Assembly (NCBI GenBank): GCA_022574795.1
Contig: JACZRJ010000013.1
Location: 1-8,670 of the forward strand
Direction of reading: 5' to 3'
From: Patescibacteria group bacterium
GTDB taxonomy: Bacteria > Patescibacteriota > Andersenbacteria > UBA10190
Length of the DNA: 8,670 nt
Below, piece after piece: positions 1-6,968 of the stretch (position 1 is its first letter; each line of letters begins with the position of its first letter). The notes beneath the pieces are model-generated. The model was not told the DNA's origin. It did not search any database and was given only the letters and a program-made list of their open reading frames with translations. The translations under genes and the position numbers were made by a program.

Positions 1-360
1 TGAACCAACCTGCCACTTCCGTGTCGCCTGAGTCAAAACTGACAGCATCCAGATAACCCAAACCACGACACTGCTTATCACCACATGAAGGACAATATTG
101 ACCAGGTGATAACTGCCCAATTCAAAGCCACTAAACCGGTAGTTAAGCGAGAAGGTGTAATAAGGCAGCGAGCGCACCCAGCTGACCGCCTCCCTCAGCG
201 TCATCTCGGCATAGTTGTTTGGTATGCGCAACTCCAACAAATTGACATCATCGTAAACGAACGGCACCTGTACAGTGTTGCTGTAAATCATCACACCCAG
301 CGCCACCACAATAACGAGTCCGCCAATAAATTGATACGCCGCCTGCATGGCTTGAACCAT
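1..360 (-). CDS. N-terminal part of a GT-C / TMTC-like membrane glycosyltransferase (cut by window edge)
   Basis: The frame runs open from an ATG at 360 to the left edge (120 residues seen, no stop). A purine-rich GGAG lies about 9 bases upstream of the ATG and an in-frame TAG lies at 385-387, so the start is well fixed. Residues 10-27 form one membrane segment and about 85-108 a second. Between them comes a pattern typical of polytopic GT-C proteins resembling the N-terminus of the TMTC/TPR-linked mannosyltransferase-like family: 'PFVYDD' at 33-38, an aromatic/proline stretch, 'LNYRFSGFELGSYHLVN' at 72-88, then 'LHVV'. In GT-C enzymes the acidic pair in the first external loop binds the metal or lipid-phosphate donor; here it would be D37-D38. 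The protein probably transfers a sugar from a lipid-linked donor on the outer face of the membrane. Substrate and C-terminal repeats cannot be seen. It lies 45 bases after the protease remnant and reads the same way. Confidence 0.72.
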   Translation of the reverse strand, partial: MVQAMQAAYQFIGGLVIVVALGVMIYSNTVQVPFVYDDVNLLELRIPNNYAEMTLREAVSWVRSLPYYTFSLNYRFSGFELGSYHLVNIVLHVVISSVVVWVIWMLSVLTQATRKWQVGS

Positions 361-405
361 ATCACTCTCCAGATGGCGGAGATACTATCCGCGATCATAT
401 TTTTC

Positions 406-687
406 TTATCGGTCCAACGTAAAGATCCCGCCAGCCCCCGCCACTTCGGTACCAAAGACATCAGTTGCTACTTCACTGTCCCAAGCCTCAACTGCCCCAG
501 CCATAGCCTGCGCCACAAAGGTACTTGACATCCCATTGCTATTTATCGGATCAAGCAAATAGTTTTCAGTCGTTTTCCAATTGGCCCCATTTGCCAGAAA
601 GGCGTAGCAGGTCTCCTCGCCACCGCCACCACCCGGCTTGTCAGGCTTACCCTTCTGTCCACCCTTAGCCTTAAGTGGAACTTTCAC
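406..687 (-). pseudogene. Truncated matrixin-like secreted metalloprotease remnant
   Basis: A 93-residue frame starting at a GTG (687), directly preceded in frame by TAG. It opens with a low-complexity Gly/Lys/Pro linker (about residues 8-24, ending in GGGGGEE). It continues with 'CYAFLANGANWKTTENYLLDP' split across 27-47 and 'NSNGMSSTFVAQAMAGAVEAWD' across 49-70. I recognise this arrangement (Gly-rich linker, Cys, 'WKT', a 'P-N-x-x-G-hs-x-x-F-V' helix and 'EAWD') as the start of the matrixin-like protease domain found in secreted archaeal and CPR proteins. The rest of such a domain, including the HExxHxxGxxH zinc site, is absent. The frame stops at 406-408 and the 45 bases to the next gene hold nothing like it. 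No signal peptide precedes the linker either. Both ends therefore look lost. It could alternatively be a short independent protein. The family call is from memory of motif order, not from a search. Confidence 0.5.
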
Positions 688-721
688 CTACTCAAAAACA
701 CTGCCGTAAGGCTAGGCCAGG

Positions 722-1015
722 TTATCGCCGACTGTCGTCTAAAAACCCGCTCTCTATCTTCTCCTCTTCGGTAGCAGGCTCTCCCGACGACACTACCATC
801 TCCTCCACCGTGCTCGGATCTACTCCGGGAGCAGGCACGCCAAGTTGCAGCGGCGCGCCTCCGTTCAAACCATCCGCTTCCCCGGCCCCAGGTAATTCCT
901 CCACCCTGGGTTCAGCCTGGTCAATAGTATCAGAGCTCCGCTGCTTCAAACCAATACTAAGCAACACCAGTAGGCTGATAACCAGCAGCCCGCCAACAAC
1001 TAGGTTCCTATTCAT
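722..1015 (-). CDS. Small single-pass membrane-anchored hypothetical protein
   Basis: Encodes 97 residues from the ATG at 1015. A farther ATG at 1045 would add ten residues but lacks any ribosome site and would push charged and aromatic residues ahead of the hydrophobic segment. After a basic N-terminus (MNRN) comes a strongly hydrophobic stretch at residues 5-22, followed by Lys/Arg and then an acidic, Pro/Gly/Ser-rich tail with no predicted fold. This suits an uncleaved signal anchor or an exported tail. The tail has no cysteine and no recognisable motif. The family is unknown. It lies between the secreted-protein gene and the protease remnant in the same direction, so it may belong to a surface-protein transcription unit. 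The composition is low-complexity, so part of the frame could be chance, but the TM-plus-linker layout favours a real gene. Confidence 0.5.
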   Translation of the reverse strand: MNRNLVVGGLLVISLLVLLSIGLKQRSSDTIDQAEPRVEELPGAGEADGLNGGAPLQLGVPAPGVDPSTVEEMVVSSGEPATEEEKIESGFLDDSRR

Positions 1016-1086
1016 CACCCAATCATAGCCCAAAGAGCTCAGCATAGCTCAGTCTGGAACTATCAAAAACAGCCACGACCAACCAA

Positions 1087-1717
1087 TTATTCCTTGGCTG
1101 CCTCTTTCACGGCATGGCCAACATGTTTCCAAGCAGGGCCATAATGACGAATCGCCTTATTTGGCTTACCCGCAAATATCTCCTGATCAGCTTTTACCAT
1201 TTCCGCCTCGGCTTTTTGAATTTCCCGATCCACCTTCCCTTGTCGCCTCGGGTTAATCGCCGTTAAACCATCGTTGTCATCCCAATCGGATTTGGGCTAA
1301 CAGTCGATCAACCTCAACCAGATCATCAATAGCAACACTAGCAGCACTGCGTGCTGCCGCACTAACCGTCAAACCATGACTGTTCTTCAAGAGACGTAGC
1401 AACTCCTTAACCGCATGATACTCACGAGAAAAAACCTTGTGCCCATGTCTAGACTCCAAATGCGAATCATCAAGCCACCGCACAGGCTCCAGGCTCTTAG
1501 TAATCTCTCGAATGGCTTTCTCGAACCGGGGGGACTCCCCAACGAACGCCGACAAAGTATCGATAACGGCTTGTTTAGCCTCACGTACATTCACGGCAGG
1601 TTCCGGCCCGGGCCCGGGCGGCTGAACAACAACCTGGGCTGACACCGCCAGCGCCAGTAACAAACCTATCCCTCCCGCAACTGCTGCTAAAGCAGTAAAT
1701 CTATAATGAAGTTTCAT
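1087..1717 (-). pseudogene. Secreted helical hypothetical protein, split by a single-base frameshift
   Basis: The ATG at 1717 follows a near-perfect ribosome site, AGGGGGTGA. The first frame gives 146 residues. A signal peptide (residues 1-28, KLHYR then a hydrophobic core ending AVSAQ) is followed by a Pro/Gly linker (32-40) and a helical domain with 'WLDDSHLESRHGHKVF' at 81-96. It ends 'DRLLAQIRLG' at a TGA (1277-1279). One base out of register, reading continues for 64 more residues to a TAA at 1087: 'DREIQKAEAEM', 'GKPNKAIRHYGPAWKHV' and so on. This is the usual C-terminal helix pair (A.E...A...AG...AI..Y..AWK) of the same secreted family in CPR and other environmental bacteria, as I recall it. 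Dropping one base near the GGG at about 1281-1283 joins both parts into about 209 residues. The function is unknown, probably a surface or periplasmic helical protein. The shift is either a true mutation or an assembly indel. Confidence 0.75.
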
Positions 1718-1721
1718 ACCC

Positions 1722-1730
1722 TCACCCCCT
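1722..1730 (-). promoter_or_regulatory. Strong ribosome binding site setting the start of the split secreted-protein gene
   Basis: On the minus strand AGGGGGTGA differs at one base from the full anti-SD complement AGGAGGTGA and sits 4 bases before the ATG at 1715-1717. It is the strongest ribosome site in the window. It rules in this ATG over the two upstream in-frame ATGs at 1756 and 1747, which would place charged residues before the signal peptide. Confidence 0.7.
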
Positions 1731-1806
1731 TTTTTAAGGCTGCCCATACTAACCAACGATCAGGCGGTACAGATAAGCCAACAGGTAACCAACCTCACTG
1801 TGCTCC

Positions 1807-1972
1807 CTACTTCTCCGGTGCCGTACCATGCTGGATAATCTCTAGATTGCAGCTCTTTGGTTTCTTTGCACCACACCTCGCACTTGTCTGCCCACCCCTT
1901 CTCCTGGTAAACAAAACCACATTCCAAACAACGCTACAGGGTAGCGTTGTTCTGCTTTATTTCTTCAACCAT
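1807..1972 (-). pseudogene. Small Cys-rich 'ECGF' protein, broken by a stop and a frameshift
   Basis: From an ATG at 1972 the frame reads 'MVEEIKQNNATL', then TAG (1934-1936). It continues in the same register as 'RCLECGFVYQEKGWADKC' and 'EVWCKE'. A one-base shift in the AAA run at 1861-1863 then gives 'PKSCNLEIIQHG' and 'TAPEK', ending at TAG 1807. Joined, these parts match the small protein I know from CPR and archaeal genomes with the pattern C-x2-C-G...Y..K.WA.KC..WC....SCNLEI.KH. No other frame gives such a pattern. The five conserved cysteines suggest a metal- or redox-binding miniprotein; its function is unknown. The TAG falls where a Tyr would fit (TAC/TAT to TAG). Two separate lesions in 55 codons point to a dead gene, or to poor sequence here. 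The family call is from recalled motifs. Confidence 0.68.
1927..1951. repeat. Perfect 11-bp inverted repeat with 3-base loop
   Basis: AACAACGCTAC and GTAGCGTTGTT flank the loop AGG. On the minus strand the loop and right arm carry the in-frame TAG of the broken ECGF gene. The arms are only about 45 percent GC. The plus-strand continuation is T-rich (TCTGCTTTATTTCTT) but without a clean T run, so it is at best a weak plus-strand terminator. Confidence 0.6.
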
Positions 1973-2163
1973 GAAGTAGCGTGATTACACCTTAAACCTG
2001 CCCCCCTACGCTAGCTCAACTATGTTTTAATCTTAATTGAATACGATAGTAATGTCCCCTCAACAATACCTTCTTAAAGTCTCCAGCACCTTCAAGCCTG
2101 GCTTACGATAGATACTTCCTTGGAATTCCCTTAAGCCCAAGCAACCGAGCTACTACGCTGAAC

Positions 2164-3447
2164 CTAAATGTGAACTCGCGCCTGACGGCCAGCTTGTCGG
2201 TTCCGCTGCCCAGACCTAGCGCCGGACTGCCGATTTTGGCGAGGCGGACGAGCATAACTAAATTTCGTCCTCCGGCGGTTACCGTATGATACCTCTTCGG
2301 TACGATAGGTATCATATCCTCCACCCTGACGGGGTGGCGGTAGTTCCGGTAAAGAAGATATAGCAAAACGTTGCTTAACTGATTGCTCAATACCGCCGAC
2401 TTCTTTTCGCTGCTCGGGAGTAGCAAAACTAATCGCCTTGCCTACTTTGCCAGCGCGACCGGTGCGGCCAACACGGTGAACATAATCATCAGGATTATCC
2501 GGTAGGTCATAATTAATAACCAATTCAATATCATTAACATCAATGCCTCGAGCAGCAATGTCTGTCGCTATTAATATTCGATGTTTACCTGATTTAAACC
2601 CCTCCAGAGAACGGCGCCGTTGCGACAAAGATAAATTTGAGTGTAGCTCGGCGGCTTGATGTCCCATCGAGCGGACCGCTCGACAGATTCTCCTGGCACC
2701 ATATTTCGTCCGCGAGAACACTAACACCGTGCCGCTATAATCAGACAGCAATTTATCAAGCAATTGATTCTTCTGTTGTTTCTGTAATACGTAAAGCTCT
2801 TGGTCAACCTTCTCAGCCACGATACCAGACGTCGCCACCTGAACCCGCACGGGATTCTGCATATACTGATCAACCAGACGCAAAATTTCTGGTGGCATCG
2901 TAGCCGAAAACAACATCGTCTGTCGCTGTCGCGGAACATGGCTAATAATCCGCTTAATTTGCGGAGCGAAGCCCATATCCAGCATCCGATCTGCCTCATC
3001 CAAAACCAGTACTCCAATCAATGATAGCTGCAAGGTCCGCTGCTCTAAGTGATCATTGATCCGCCCCGGTGTGCCAATAATAATATGTGGTTTATTCGTC
3101 AGTTGCCCGATTTGCCTCTTCATCGGTGCGCCACCAATTAAGAGCGCCGTCTTGAGACCAAATGAGCGGCCAATTTTTTGAAGTTCCTCATCCACCTGTA
3201 TGGCCAACTCTCGAGTTGGTAGAAGAATCAGTCCTTGCTTCTTGGTTCGAGAAATCCGTTGCAAAAGCGGCAAGGCAAAAGCCAATGTTTTTCCAGTACC
3301 AGTCTGGGCCACACCAATAACATCCTGACCGCTCATCGCAACCGGAATTGCTTGTGTTTGAATCGGTGTCGGGACCGTAAAGTTCAACTGGTCCAATACG
3401 GCCAGTAATTTAGGTGAAATGCCCAAATCAGCAAATTTCTTTTCCAT
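2164..3447 (-). CDS. DEAD-box ATP-dependent RNA helicase (RhlE/CshA-like)
   Basis: A full-length 427-residue helicase that unwinds short RNA duplexes with ATP in the cytoplasm, with a likely role in ribosome assembly, mRNA decay or cold adaptation. All superfamily-2 motifs are present in order: Q motif 'FTVPTPIQ' 23-30, Walker A AQTGTGKT 47-54, Ia PTRELA 77-82, Ib TPGR 126-129, DEAD 150-153, SAT 181-183, motif V ATDIAARGID 294-303 and motif VI HRVGRTGR 324-331. The core ends near 365. The last 60 residues are Gly/Arg/Gln/Ser-rich and basic, as in the RNA-binding tails of RhlE-type enzymes. The ATG at 3447 has only a weak AGGT just upstream. The leader carries two hairpins and a TTGACA promoter, suggesting control at the RNA level. 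The exact subfamily cannot be set without alignment, so no symbol is given. No terminator is apparent in the 190 gene-free bases after the stop. Confidence 0.96.
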   Translation of the reverse strand: MEKKFADLGISPKLLAVLDQLNFTVPTPIQTQAIPVAMSGQDVIGVAQTGTGKTLAFALPLLQRISRTKKQGLILLPTRELAIQVDEELQKIGRSFGLKTALLIGGAPMKRQIGQLTNKPHIIIGTPGRINDHLEQRTLQLSLIGVLVLDEADRMLDMGFAPQIKRIISHVPRQRQTMLFSATMPPEILRLVDQYMQNPVRVQVATSGIVAEKVDQELYVLQKQQKNQLLDKLLSDYSGTVLVFSRTKYGARRICRAVRSMGHQAAELHSNLSLSQRRRSLEGFKSGKHRILIATDIAARGIDVNDIELVINYDLPDNPDDYVHRVGRTGRAGKVGKAISFATPEQRKEVGGIEQSVKQRFAISSLPELPPPRQGGGYDTYRTEEVSYGNRRRTKFSYARPPRQNRQSGARSGQRNRQAGRQARVHI

Positions 3448-3469
3448 ACCTATTGTGTTGTGACTTATT

Positions 3470-3511
3470 AGCGATTGGTGACCCAGATCCGTTTCGTTAG
3501 GTCACATCGCT
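3470..3511 (-). promoter_or_regulatory. Long hairpin in the helicase mRNA leader
   Basis: On the minus-strand transcript AGCGATGTGACC pairs with GGTCACCAATCGCT (12 pairs with a 2-base bulge) around a 16-base loop. It ends 22 bases before the helicase ATG, between the proposed promoter and the start codon. The position suits control of translation or mRNA stability, for example a cold-responsive leader or autoregulation by the helicase. That role is inference. Confidence 0.55.
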
Positions 3512-3534
3512 ATGCCATACGGACTAAAGTCTAA

Positions 3535-3558
3535 ACGTGGTCATTAAACCAGCCACGT
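3535..3558 (-). promoter_or_regulatory. Second, smaller hairpin in the helicase leader
   Basis: ACGTGG and CCACGT form a perfect 6-bp stem with a 12-base loop, near the predicted 5' end of the helicase transcript (start about 3563). It is modest alone but forms a two-hairpin leader with the larger one at 3470-3511. Confidence 0.4.
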
Positions 3559-3569
3559 AACCAATTGTT

Positions 3570-3598
3570 ATGGTAGAATATACTAGTAATATTGTCAA
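3570..3598 (-). promoter_or_regulatory. Sigma-70-type promoter for the helicase gene
   Basis: On the minus strand a perfect TTGACA (3593-3598), a 17-base spacer and TACCAT (3570-3575, 4 of 6 to consensus). The spacer contains the near-palindrome AATATTACTAGTATATT. The predicted transcript would start near 3563 and have a leader of about 115 bases. A weaker plus-strand pair, TTGTTA-16-TAATAT, overlaps it. Confidence 0.5.
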
Positions 3599-3625
3599 GA
3601 TAAACCCTAGTAAGGAAGTCTTTTA

Positions 3626-3677
3626 GCCTAGCTAGGTGCCTCTCCAAAGGGTTGCCATTACACCCGCCACCTTAGGC
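3626..3677. other. Compact foldable element in the divergent spacer
   Basis: In the 332-bp spacer between the helicase and ATP-grasp genes, GCCTA-GCT-AGGTG (3626-3638) pairs with CACCT-TAGGC (3668-3677): ten pairs with a 3-base bulge. An inner GGGT/ACCC stem (3649-3652 with 3662-3665) closes a 9-base loop. This GC-rich island is bounded by AT-rich stretches that share ATATACTAG (ends at 3586 and 3706, exactly 120 bp apart). It contains no open frame of note. It could be a small RNA, a leader element or DNA-level structure. I do not recognise it as any known riboswitch class. Confidence 0.35.
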
Positions 3678-3703
3678 GAACCTCCCCGTCTCAGTGTATA
3701 TAC

Positions 3704-3732
3704 TAGACAATAATTAAAATATATTGTACTAT
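3704..3732 (+). promoter_or_regulatory. Probable promoter of the ATP-grasp gene
   Basis: TAGACA (3704-3709, 5 of 6 to TTGACA), a 17-base AT-rich spacer, then TACTAT (3727-3732, 4 of 6). An overlapping TATAAA at 3730-3735 is an alternative -10. Transcription would begin near 3740, giving a leader of about 40 bases to the ATG at 3780. Confidence 0.45.
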
Positions 3733-3779
3733 AAACGGTTAGTTTACTTCTTTACTTACCCTAATCCTGATCTCAAAAC

Positions 3780-4913
3780 ATGTTAAACGCCCGTAATATT
3801 GAAAAAATGAGAGTGGGGAAATTATCGATTTCCACCTCTCTACTGGTTCGCGCCGCCGATGACAAAGGCCTTGATTACAGCTTCCTACCGGAGAAGGTTG
3901 TACTGATATCAAACGGAAAAAAATCACACTTTTTCAAAGGTACCAGCATACCTTGTAACAATGTCGTTGCCGCCAGCCTAGCCTGTAACAAATATTTTCT
4001 GCGCCGACTACTCACTGAGCAGAAAATCCCTACGCCACGCACCGTCGTACTCAGACACCCAGCCACCTGGCGCACCGTGCTGAGCGGTTCATTGAAATTT
4101 CCTCTCGTCGTCAAGCCAATCATCGGCTCACACGCCAATGGTGCCTCCATGAACATCAAGTCTCCCGGAGAATTACACCAAGCAGTGAAACGAGGCTTCG
4201 CCTATATGAAAAGGCATAATCGAGGCAATCGAGTGCTGATTGAGGAATTCTTCGAAGCCCAAGACTTACGCTTCCTAGTAGTTGGAACGAAAGTCGTTTC
4301 GGTCATAAAACGAGAGCCCGCCTACATCGTTGGTGACGGCCACAGCACAATTCGAGAACTCATTCATACCTTCAATCATAAATGGCAGTCCTCGATCAAG
4401 TACGATTTCCCCATGTGTCCGATCCGCCTCGATAGTGAAGTTTCTCGTTTTCTGGCGCAAGCCAACCTCAATTTGGACTCAGTAGCACCAGCCAAGAAAA
4501 AAGTTACGCTGCGCTGGAATGCAAATGTCAGCACTGGTGGACGACCGATCGACGTCACTGATCAAGTGCATCCACGAATCAAATCATTAGCAGTGAAAAT
4601 AGCAACTATTTCTCAGCTTAAGGTTGGCGGTGTTGATATCTTGTGTAGAGATTACACCCTGCCAGATATATCTGCAGCTAACCTTTCGGTACTCGAAATA
4701 AATGACTCGCCCGGGCTCGATATTCATCACCTGCCGTATCGGGGACTGGGAAGAAAAGTCTCGGCAGACATTTTAGACTACATTTTTGGAGAAGATAAAA
4801 AACCAGACAAAAAGTCCCGCCGACTTGAAGCCCTGCTAGAAGATATCGATTTTATCCCCCAGCCAGTGGCTGCCAACATAGTGCTAACAGTCTCCCCTCC
4901 AAAAAATTCCTAG
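3780..4913 (+). CDS. ATP-grasp ligase of the cyanophycin-synthetase / glutathione-synthetase type
   Basis: A 377-residue ATP-grasp enzyme. These proteins activate a carboxylate as acyl-phosphate and join it to an amine or thiol. Visible motifs are 'FPLVVKPIIGSHANGAS' 107-123 (ATP lysine K112 and a Gly-containing loop), 'VLIEEF' 152-157 (adenine-contacting acidic residues), 'FLVVGTKVVSVIKREPA' 165-181, 'VGDG' 184-187 with 'TIREL', 'LRWNANVSTGG' 244-254, 'DVTD' 258-261, 'GGVDIL' 283-288 and the metal-binding 'EIND' 306-309, then 'SPGLDIHHLPYRG'. This order is that of the ATP-grasp domain in cyanophycin synthetase and in the C-terminal half of GshAB/GshF. The Mur-ligase domain of cyanophycin synthetase and the gamma-glutamylcysteine ligase of GshAB are both absent. 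It is therefore an orphan ligase with unknown substrate, possibly peptide or glutamate tailing. TGA at 3768-3770 precedes the ATG in frame; no Shine-Dalgarno is seen. The Lys/Asp-rich tail from 338 is outside the domain. Confidence 0.88.
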   Translation: MLNARNIEKMRVGKLSISTSLLVRAADDKGLDYSFLPEKVVLISNGKKSHFFKGTSIPCNNVVAASLACNKYFLRRLLTEQKIPTPRTVVLRHPATWRTVLSGSLKFPLVVKPIIGSHANGASMNIKSPGELHQAVKRGFAYMKRHNRGNRVLIEEFFEAQDLRFLVVGTKVVSVIKREPAYIVGDGHSTIRELIHTFNHKWQSSIKYDFPMCPIRLDSEVSRFLAQANLNLDSVAPAKKKVTLRWNANVSTGGRPIDVTDQVHPRIKSLAVKIATISQLKVGGVDILCRDYTLPDISAANLSVLEINDSPGLDIHHLPYRGLGRKVSADILDYIFGEDKKPDKKSRRLEALLEDIDFIPQPVAANIVLTVSPPKNS

Positions 4914-4992
4914 CAGCTATATCGAGCAGGCAGGGTAAGGCAAACTGTCAACGCCCCCGGTTAAAGCTCAGCTGGTAGTAACAGACGAATCG

Positions 4993-6801
4993 TTATTCTC
5001 TAATCCGCTTCTTGCGCTCATGTTTAGCGAGATATTTTTTTCTCAAGCGTAAGCTCTGCGGCGTTACTTCCAGCAACTCATCATCGCCCAGGTACTCAAT
5101 CGCTTGTTCCAGGCTCATTTCTTTTGGGGTATGGAGCCCCACTGCTACTGCATCTGCCACCGCTCGCATATTGGTCAGCTTCTTCTCCTTACAAACATTA
5201 ATATCAATATCTTCGATCCGGGAATTTTGACCCACAATCATGCCCTCATACACAGTAACGCCAGGCTTAATAAATAAGACACCGCGACCCTGTGCTGCCA
5301 CCAAACCATACTGGGTGCTCACGCCAGCTTCATGCGCCACCAACGATCCACGCTGCTGCACTTTGATCTGCCCTAACTGCGGTAAATAGCCCTGAAAGAG
5401 AGAGCTGATAATACCTTGGCCGCGAGTCTCGCTAAGAAACTCAGAGCGGTAACCAATCAAGCCACGGGTAGTAACTAAAAAACTCATCTTTGCTATCCCA
5501 TTTTCCACCCTCATATCTTTCATCTCGCCTTTTCGTTTACCCATTTGTTCAATCACCGTCCCCGAAAACTCTTCTGGGCATTCGATGTCCACGTCTTCAA
5601 ACGGTTCCAGCTTTTTACCGCCTTCTTCCTTGTAAATTACCTGCGGCTTACCCACTTGAAATTCATACCCTTCACGCCTCATCTTCTCGATCAGAATGGC
5701 GATATGTAGCTCGCCTCTACCAAAAACAGTAAAGACAGCATCAGATGTGGCCGAAGGCTCAACTTTCAAAGCAACGTCTGATAATATCTCGCGCTTCAAG
5801 CGCTCCTTCAAGTGACGCGAAGTTGAAAATTTTCCTTCCTTCCCAGCCAACGGCGAGGTGTTTACCGCAAAACTCATTTTCACAGTTGGCTCATCAATAA
5901 TAATAACCGGCAGTTGCACAGGATTTTCAGCAGCAGCAATCGTTTCTCCTATTTCAATTGGCTCCAGCCCTGCTACCGCCACAATATCACCAGCTAGGAC
6001 TTTCTCTGTTTCGATCCGATCAAGACCATCAAAAGTCATCACCGACGTCACTTTTGCCTCGATAATAGTACCGTCAACTTTAATCCTCGCTACCTCCTGT
6101 CCCTTGATTAAACTGCCGCTCACCAGCGGACCAATGGCAATTTGTCCTTGATAGGAATCGTGAGCAACATTGACGACCAGCATTTGCATCGGCCCACTGC
6201 CAACTGTCGGCGCCGGTAGGTAGGCAATAATCGCCTCAAACACCGGTGTGATATTGTCCATTTTCTTTAAATCTGGCTCATCTCCTGCCTTGCCTTGAAT
6301 GGCACAAGCATAGAGAACTGGGAAATCCGCCTGCTCGTCAGTTGCTCCCAAATCAATAAATAGTTCAAAGGTTTTATCTAACACCCACTGAACCCGCGCT
6401 TGCGGTACATCTATTTTGTTAATAACGACGATGACTTTGTGCCCTTTCTCCAGCGCCTTCTTGAGCACAAACTTCGTCTGCGGCATCGGGCCATCTTTGG
6501 CATCTACCAACAACAGCACCCCATCAACCATTGTCATTATCCGCTCAACCTCGCCCCCAAAATCAGCGTGCCCAGGAGTATCAACAATATTAATTTTGTG
6601 ACCTCGGTAATAAATCGCCGCGTTTTTTGAAAAAATTGTAATACCTCGCTCACGCTCCTGTTCATTAGAATCCATGATCAGACCATCATCCTCACCTTTA
6701 ATACGAAAAGACTCTGATTGACGCAACAAAGCGTCGACCAGGGTCGTTTTCCCGTGATCAACATGAGCGATAATGGCAACATTTCTAATAGTGGCTGACA
6801 T
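4993..6801 (-). CDS. typA: Translational GTPase TypA/BipA
   Basis: A complete 602-residue ribosome-binding GTPase, close to the usual length. It uses GTP to act on the 70S ribosome or 50S assembly and is needed under cold and other stress. Motifs: G1 AHVDHGKTT 12-20, the family-specific switch I 'RGITIFSKN' 52-60, G3 DTPGHADF 74-81 and G4 NKID 128-131. G5 is degenerate ('[10 protein letters not shown]'), as usual in this family. Domain II (beta barrel) follows from about 205, then EF-G-like domains III and V ('[10 protein letters not shown]', '[10 protein letters not shown]') and the TypA-specific C-terminal region with a Lys/Arg-rich end. These features separate it from EF-G and LepA. The ATG at 6801 is preceded by a weak purine site and a clear promoter at 6865-6893. 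It converges on the ATP-grasp gene; the 79-base gap between their stops has no obvious terminator. Confidence 0.98.
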   Translation of the reverse strand: MSATIRNVAIIAHVDHGKTTLVDALLRQSESFRIKGEDDGLIMDSNEQERERGITIFSKNAAIYYRGHKINIVDTPGHADFGGEVERIMTMVDGVLLLVDAKDGPMPQTKFVLKKALEKGHKVIVVINKIDVPQARVQWVLDKTFELFIDLGATDEQADFPVLYACAIQGKAGDEPDLKKMDNITPVFEAIIAYLPAPTVGSGPMQMLVVNVAHDSYQGQIAIGPLVSGSLIKGQEVARIKVDGTIIEAKVTSVMTFDGLDRIETEKVLAGDIVAVAGLEPIEIGETIAAAENPVQLPVIIIDEPTVKMSFAVNTSPLAGKEGKFSTSRHLKERLKREILSDVALKVEPSATSDAVFTVFGRGELHIAILIEKMRREGYEFQVGKPQVIYKEEGGKKLEPFEDVDIECPEEFSGTVIEQMGKRKGEMKDMRVENGIAKMSFLVTTRGLIGYRSEFLSETRGQGIISSLFQGYLPQLGQIKVQQRGSLVAHEAGVSTQYGLVAAQGRGVLFIKPGVTVYEGMIVGQNSRIEDIDINVCKEKKLTNMRAVADAVAVGLHTPKEMSLEQAIEYLGDDELLEVTPQSLRLRKKYLAKHERKKRIRE

Positions 6802-6864
6802 AGAATTAAAGATGAATGAGGGTAAAACAGGGTAATTAAGCCTTTATCTCAATACGAAAATAGA

Positions 6865-6893
6865 ACTATAAAACTTATAGAGTATTATGTCAA
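6865..6893 (-). promoter_or_regulatory. Strong sigma-70-type promoter of typA
   Basis: On the minus strand TTGACA (6888-6893, perfect), a 17-base spacer and TATAGT (6865-6870, 5 of 6). The predicted start is near 6858, giving a leader of about 57 bases. It lies between the cold-shock gene terminator and typA, so typA is its own unit. Confidence 0.75.
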
Positions 6894-6924
6894 GGTTAGA
6901 GGCGAAAAACCAGCCCAACTATAC

Positions 6925-6957
6925 AAAAACACCCTCAATACTAAGAGGGTGTTTTTT
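6925..6957 (-). terminator. Rho-independent terminator of the cold-shock gene
   Basis: ACACCCTC and GAGGGTGT form an 8-bp stem with an 8-base loop, extended by A-U pairs. On the minus strand it is followed by TTTTT, 12-40 bases after the cold-shock gene stop. The plus strand also has six T after the stem, so it can act in both directions. Confidence 0.9.
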
Positions 6958-6968
6958 ACTCGCGTGAT

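Noticed and set aside
675..1028. Plus-strand open frame of 117 codons opposite the small membrane protein
   Set aside because: Ser/Pro/Thr-rich translation typical of an antisense shadow. The minus strand gives a signal-anchor protein with sensible layout.
1934..1936. Possible TAG recoding (readthrough) in the ECGF gene
   Set aside because: TAG ends the helicase and the ECGF gene itself, no suppressor or insertion signal is visible, and the same gene also has a frameshift, so mutation or error is simpler.
2103..2426. Minus-strand open frame overlapping the helicase 3' end
   Set aside because: Lies out of frame inside the intact helicase gene for most of its length and has no motif.
3620..3690. 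tRNA-like string GGTTCGCC on the minus strand
   Set aside because: No acceptor, D or anticodon stems can be built around it; the pairing that exists is a simple bulged hairpin.
4914..4992. Terminator between the convergent ATP-grasp and typA genes
   Set aside because: Only short imperfect pairings and no T run on either strand.
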